Below are positions 60,744 through 64,000 of a DNA stretch of 64,000 nt, one piece after another. How positions within the stretch are numbered: the first letter of the stretch is position 1; every line of letters starts with the position of its first letter. A program made the position numbers and the translations under genes. The stretch comes from Aeromicrobium chenweiae (GTDB lineage: Bacteria; Actinomycetota; Actinomycetes; Propionibacteriales; Nocardioidaceae): assembly GCF_003065605.1 (NCBI RefSeq), contig NZ_CP026952.1:558001-622000 (forward strand). The letters are read 5' to 3'. The notes under the pieces were generated by a model that was given only the letters and a program-made list of their open reading frames with translations, did not search any database and was not told the origin of the DNA.

Positions 60744-62106
60744 CGCACTCCAGGGTCTTGAGGACGAGGTCGACGTCGTCGGTCGTGGTCAGGGGGTTCA
60801 CGAAGCACAGCCGCAGCACGGACTCGCCCTCGAACGTCGTCGGGGTGACCAGGGCGGTGCCACTGGCCTGGAGCCGGGCGGACCACAGTGCGTTGTCGTC
60901 CGCCGTCCACCCGTGCCGCCGGAACAGGACGACGGACAGGTGGGGCTCGGTCACGATCTCGAGGTGGGCGATCGCCTCGATCTGCTTCGCCGCGTAGTCG
61001 GCGACGGCGAGACACGTCTCGACCGCGTCCACGTACGCATCCGTGCCGTTGGCCACGAGAGAGGCCCACACCGGCACGCCGCGCGCCCGACGGGTCAGGT
61101 GGGCTGCGTAGTCGGCGGGGTTGTCGGCCCCGTCGTCCTCGACGGCCTCGAGGTACACGGCCCGCTGCTGGTGGGCCGCCCGCGCGATCGTGGGGTCGAG
61201 GTAGAGCACGGCAGCGCAGTCGAACGGTGTGAAGAGCCACTTGTGCGGATCGATCGTGACCGAGTCCGCGTGCTCGATGCCCGCGAACTCGTCGCGCTTG
61301 CCCGGTACGAGGAGCGCGGCTCCGCCGTAGGCGGCGTCGACGTGCATCCAGATGCCCCGGACCTCGCAGATCTCGGCGATCTCCTGGAGCGCGTCGATCG
61401 CGCCGGTGTTGGTCGCGCCCGCGTTGGCGACGACCGCGACGACCTCGCTGGGGTCGAGGGAGTCCAGGGCCGCGGTCAGCTCGTCGCCACGGAGGGGACG
61501 GTCGGGGGTGCCGACCGAGATGACCCGGCAGCCCATGATGGACGTCGCCGCCCGGATCGAGGAGTGCGCGGACGCGCTGGCGACGACCACCGTGGGCATG
61601 CCCCCGTGCGTCACCACCCGCTCGTGCCGGGCGCTGACGAGTGCGCTGAGGTTGGCCAGCGACCCGCCGCTCACGAACACGCCGTGGGCCTTCTCGGGGT
61701 AGCCCACGACGTCGCAGAGCCAGCGGATCGCCATGCGCTCGGCCGCCACGACGTCGCCCGCCTCGAGCTCGCTGCCGCCGTAGACGGCGGCGGCCGAGAG
61801 CGCGGCGTCGGCGATGACAGCGGCGGGTGTCGGCGATCCCCCGACGAACGCGAGGTAGCGGGGGTGGTCGGTGGGGAAGCTCGACGGCAGGAGGACGTCA
61901 CGGAGCAGCGCCCACGTCGCCTGGATCCCGATGCCCGCGCGGGTGACCCCCGGCAGATCGGGGGCGCGATCGGGTCGCGGCGGGATGGGAGTCTCTCGGC
62001 GATCGGCCATCCAGCTAGCGAGCTCGCGCAGCACCTGGCGATCCTGCAGCGCGAAGTCGTGCACGTCGCCCCGCCGATCGTAGAAGTGTGGATCGCGAAC
62101 GGTCAC
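60727..62106 (-). CDS. Group II PLP-dependent decarboxylase
   Basis: 459 aa. PLP lysine in SVTIDPHKWLFTPFDC (about residue 282), GVFVSGGSLANLSAL, and WMHVDAAYGGAALL. This is the aromatic-amino-acid/glutamate/tyrosine decarboxylase family, probably yielding an amine. It lies first on the minus strand before the GGDEF-EAL and acyltransferase genes with a 17-bp overlap, so the three likely form an operon. Confidence 0.86.
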   Translation of the reverse strand: MTVRDPHFYDRRGDVHDFALQDRQVLRELASWMADRRETPIPPRPDRAPDLPGVTRAGIGIQATWALLRDVLLPSSFPTDHPRYLAFVGGSPTPAAVIADAALSAAAVYGGSELEAGDVVAAERMAIRWLCDVVGYPEKAHGVFVSGGSLANLSALVSARHERVVTHGGMPTVVVASASAHSSIRAATSIMGCRVISVGTPDRPLRGDELTAALDSLDPSEVVAVVANAGATNTGAIDALQEIAEICEVRGIWMHVDAAYGGAALLVPGKRDEFAGIEHADSVTIDPHKWLFTPFDCAAVLYLDPTIARAAHQQRAVYLEAVEDDGADNPADYAAHLTRRARGVPVWASLVANGTDAYVDAVETCLAVADYAAKQIEAIAHLEIVTEPHLSVVLFRRHGWTADDNALWSARLQASGTALVTPTTFEGESVLRLCFVNPLTTTDDVDLVLKTLECDAPTG

Positions 62107-62406
62107 CGAGGTGTACCGCCGACGCTCTGCCCCTCCCCAATCATGGCCAGCCGCGCACGATCAGGATAGCGGTGGAGACGGCCCGTCTGCTCCCGAAACG
62201 CGTCGCGGCGACCACTTGGGCCTGCGATGTCGGCCGATGAAAATCCCCCGAGGACGCCGCCTCGACGAGGCGGCGGCCATCCCGTCCGTCCTGGCGCCCG
62301 ACCGGCCGGCCGCCAGGCATTGCGCCCTCGGGGACCACGCACCTAGCGTGAAGGGTCACGGGGGGCAATCGGGACGGCCCCGGGCCGCTCCCTCGTGGGG
62401 GACACG
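62107..62406. other. Divergent intergenic region with a compact dyad
   Basis: 300 bases between divergent genes. It holds a near-perfect dyad GCCGCCTCG-A-CGAGGCGGC (62256-62274) and TAGCGT (62343-62348) as a possible -10 box. No ORF with convincing codon use is seen. Confidence 0.5.
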
Positions 62407-63162
62407 ATGGCATCTGACCTCGTCGCACTCTGCTTCGGCGCTCGCGAGCCCTCTGTCCTGGCCGCGTTCTGGTCGGGCCTTCTCGACCGCCGGACCGAGG
62501 AGGTGCCGGGAGGCACGGACCTCGTCCCGGACGGCGGTGCCGACCTGAGGATCAGGTTCGTCCCGTTCGACGAGCCGAAGGCGGGTCGCAACCAGACGCA
62601 TCTGCACCTCACGAGCACGTCGCCGGAGGACCAGGACGCGATCGTGAGGCGAGCGCTGGCGCTCGGGGGCGGGCACCTCGACGTCGGGCAGCTGCCCGAG
62701 GAGGGCCACATCGTCCTGGCGGACCCCGAGGGCAACGAGTTCTGCGTGATCGAGCCGGGCAACAGCTTCCTGGCCGGGACGGCACCGGTCGGGGAGCTGT
62801 CGTGTGACGGCTCCCCGGCGGTGGGGAGGTTCTGGAGCGCGGCGTTGGACTGGCCGCTCGTGTGGGACCAGGACGAGGAGACCGCGATCCAGTCCCCGCG
62901 AGGCGGGACCAAGATCAGCTGGGGCGGGCCGCCGTACAACGAGAAGCGGGGCTCGAACCGCCTGTTCCTCACCCTGGCCCCGGTCGCCGGCGACGCGCAG
63001 CAGGAGGCCGAACGGCTGGTCCTGCTCGGTGCCGGGCGGGTCGACCGTCCCGTCGGTGGGCTCGGGGGCGTCGCGATGACCGACCCGGGCGGGAACGAGT
63101 TCGTCGTGCTCGAGTCCCGACCCGCCCGTCCGGCACCGCGACCCACCGCGGCCGCCACCTGA
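62407..63162 (+). CDS. Double VOC (glyoxalase-like) protein
   Basis: 251 aa with two VOC modules: about residues 5-120 (GREP...FWSGLL, NQTHLHLTS, DPEGNEFCVIEPG) and 130-240 (FWSAALDWPLVW, TDPGGNEFVVLES). Glyoxalase_6-type. The DPxGNEF motif at the end of each module supplies metal glutamates. GGGGGA lies 4 bases before ATG 62407. Function unknown; resistance or small-molecule lyase roles are known for relatives. Confidence 0.8.
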   Translation: MASDLVALCFGAREPSVLAAFWSGLLDRRTEEVPGGTDLVPDGGADLRIRFVPFDEPKAGRNQTHLHLTSTSPEDQDAIVRRALALGGGHLDVGQLPEEGHIVLADPEGNEFCVIEPGNSFLAGTAPVGELSCDGSPAVGRFWSAALDWPLVWDQDEETAIQSPRGGTKISWGGPPYNEKRGSNRLFLTLAPVAGDAQQEAERLVLLGAGRVDRPVGGLGGVAMTDPGGNEFVVLESRPARPAPRPTAAAT

Positions 63163-63172
63163 CCCGGCGACA

Positions 63173-63925
63173 TCAGTTCATGAACATTCCCCCGTCGACG
63201 TTGAGGGTCTGCCCCGTGATGAAGTCAGCGCCCGGCGACGCGAGGAAGAAGACCGGCTCCACCAGGTCGGCTGCGTGCTGGTCGCGGCGCAGGGCTCGGC
63301 CCTCGCGCTGCGACCGGATCAGCTCCGGTGAGAAGTTCTCGACGACCGGGCCGGTCAGCGTCAGCCCTGGCGTCAGGAGGTTGACGGTGATGTTGTCCGC
63401 GCCGACCTCTCGGGCCAGGCTGCGGGTGAACCCCACCAGGGCGGCCTTCGCCGAGACGTAGTGCACCTGACCCGCGACGCCCGGGAACATCGAGGCGGAG
63501 CCGAAGTTGATCACGCGACCCCACCCCCTGTCACGCATCAGCGGCAGGATCGCGCTCGTCACGAGGAAGTAGCCGGTCAGGTTGACGTCGATGACGCGGC
63601 GCCAGCGGTCGGGTGTCAGGTCCTCCCACGGATCGAACGGGAAGAACCCGGCGACGTTGGCCAGGACGTCGACCCCACCCTGGTCCGCCGCCAGTCCGGC
63701 GAGCGCGGCGACGTCCTGCTCGTCCGAGATGTCGACGGCGAGCGTGACGAGCCGCTCGGCCTGTCCTTCGCGCTCCGCGAGTGCTGCGAGGGCCTCGGAG
63801 GAGACGTCCGTCGCGATGACGGTGTCGCCGTTGGCCAGGAAGCGGGTGACGAGCTCGGCGCCCACGCCTCCCGCTGCGCCCGTGATGACGATGGTCCGTC
63901 CGGTGTCGTGCTGTGTGGTGCTCAT
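63173..63925 (-). CDS. SDR oxidoreductase
   Basis: 250 aa. ITGAAGGVGAELVTRFL, ANVAGFFPFD, INFGSASMFPGVAGQVHYVSAK, FITGQTLNVDGGMF: a full FabG-type SDR. GGAGAT lies before the ATG. It probably follows the alkene reductase at the right edge in one transcript. Converges on the VOC gene with a 10-bp gap. Confidence 0.84.
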   Translation of the reverse strand: MSTTQHDTGRTIVITGAAGGVGAELVTRFLANGDTVIATDVSSEALAALAEREGQAERLVTLAVDISDEQDVAALAGLAADQGGVDVLANVAGFFPFDPWEDLTPDRWRRVIDVNLTGYFLVTSAILPLMRDRGWGRVINFGSASMFPGVAGQVHYVSAKAALVGFTRSLAREVGADNITVNLLTPGLTLTGPVVENFSPELIRSQREGRALRRDQHAADLVEPVFFLASPGADFITGQTLNVDGGMFMN

Positions 63926-63954
63926 GGTGATCTCCTTGTGTCGGTGTTCAGGTG

Positions 63955-64000
63955 TCAGCTGGTGTGCTGGAGCGTCGGGTAGTCCGTGTAGCCCTCGTCG
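63955..64000 (-). CDS. Alkene reductase (OYE family), last 15 codons
   Basis: The frame ends DEGYTDYPTLQHTS-stop. GYTDYPxL is the typical C-terminus of N-ethylmaleimide-reductase-type old yellow enzymes. The rest lies beyond the window. Same strand as the SDR. Confidence 0.6.
   Translation of the reverse strand, partial: DEGYTDYPTLQHTS

Noticed and set aside
54757..64000. Integrated element at tRNA-Thr
   Set aside because: No integrase, transposase or repeat of the tRNA 3' end is visible in the window. Kept only as a question about the merR tail.

Overview
The window is high-GC actinobacterial chromosome, probably from the Nocardioidaceae (Aeromicrobium- or Nocardioides-like). This rests on codon use, a mycothiol gene (mshA), CarD, a SenX3-RegX3-PhoU set next to gpmA, leaderless promoters, and mycofactocin-type dehydrogenases. 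No species is assigned from sequence alone.

Layout. 0-5 kb: start of typA, a marR-MFS efflux pair, an acyl-CoA synthetase and an SDR. 5-18.2 kb is a conserved core: mshA, ybjN, a cysteine-free DsbA-like protein, gpmA, then regX3-senX3 divergent from phoU with a PHO-box-like repeat between them, a lipoprotein, carD, ispF, a membrane molybdopterin oxidoreductase, a secreted C39-like protease, cysS and rlmB.

18.3-44.2 kb is a catabolic island. It encodes a mycofactocin-type SDR, an AraC regulator, an aldehyde dehydrogenase, an NDMA-type alcohol dehydrogenase, an old-yellow-enzyme/dienoyl-CoA reductase, a CoA ligase, an enoyl-CoA hydratase, and a long operon of SDR, two acyl-CoA dehydrogenases, an alpha-methylacyl-CoA racemase-like protein, a split MaoC hydratase, a thiolase and further SDRs. 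It also has a TetR regulator, a LivKHMGF-type ABC importer and a methylmalonyl-CoA epimerase-like protein. A 17-bp operator-like motif recurs seven times, at the promoters of this island (20.2, 25.0, 28.4, 28.5, 38.1, 38.3 and 39.1 kb), including the tetR promoter itself. I infer one TetR regulon for uptake and beta-oxidation of a branched, probably alpha-methylated, acid or alcohol that yields propionyl-CoA. Two paralogous double-NTF2-like proteins of unknown role belong to it.

44.2-47.8 kb is decayed: a flavin reductase, the 3' half of an ssuD-like monooxygenase fused to the last codons of an ABC ATPase gene, two nucleoside-type ABC permeases lacking that ATPase, and a broken small membrane-protein gene. 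47.8-54.6 kb: a 2-oxoglutarate dioxygenase, scoAB with divergent iclR and palindromic operators, a lactone oxidase with a PLP deaminase/aldolase, and a lipoprotein. 54.7-64 kb: tRNA-Thr(UGU) overlapped antisense by a merR ORF, a hydrolase behind a MerR-type 19-bp-spacer promoter, an SDR-tetR pair, an operon of PLP decarboxylase, GGDEF-EAL protein and a LuxI-fold-like acyltransferase, then a VOC protein, an SDR and the end of an alkene reductase gene.

Several intergenic regions carry long, near-perfect hairpins, and one holds two opposed arrays of 21-bp repeats.
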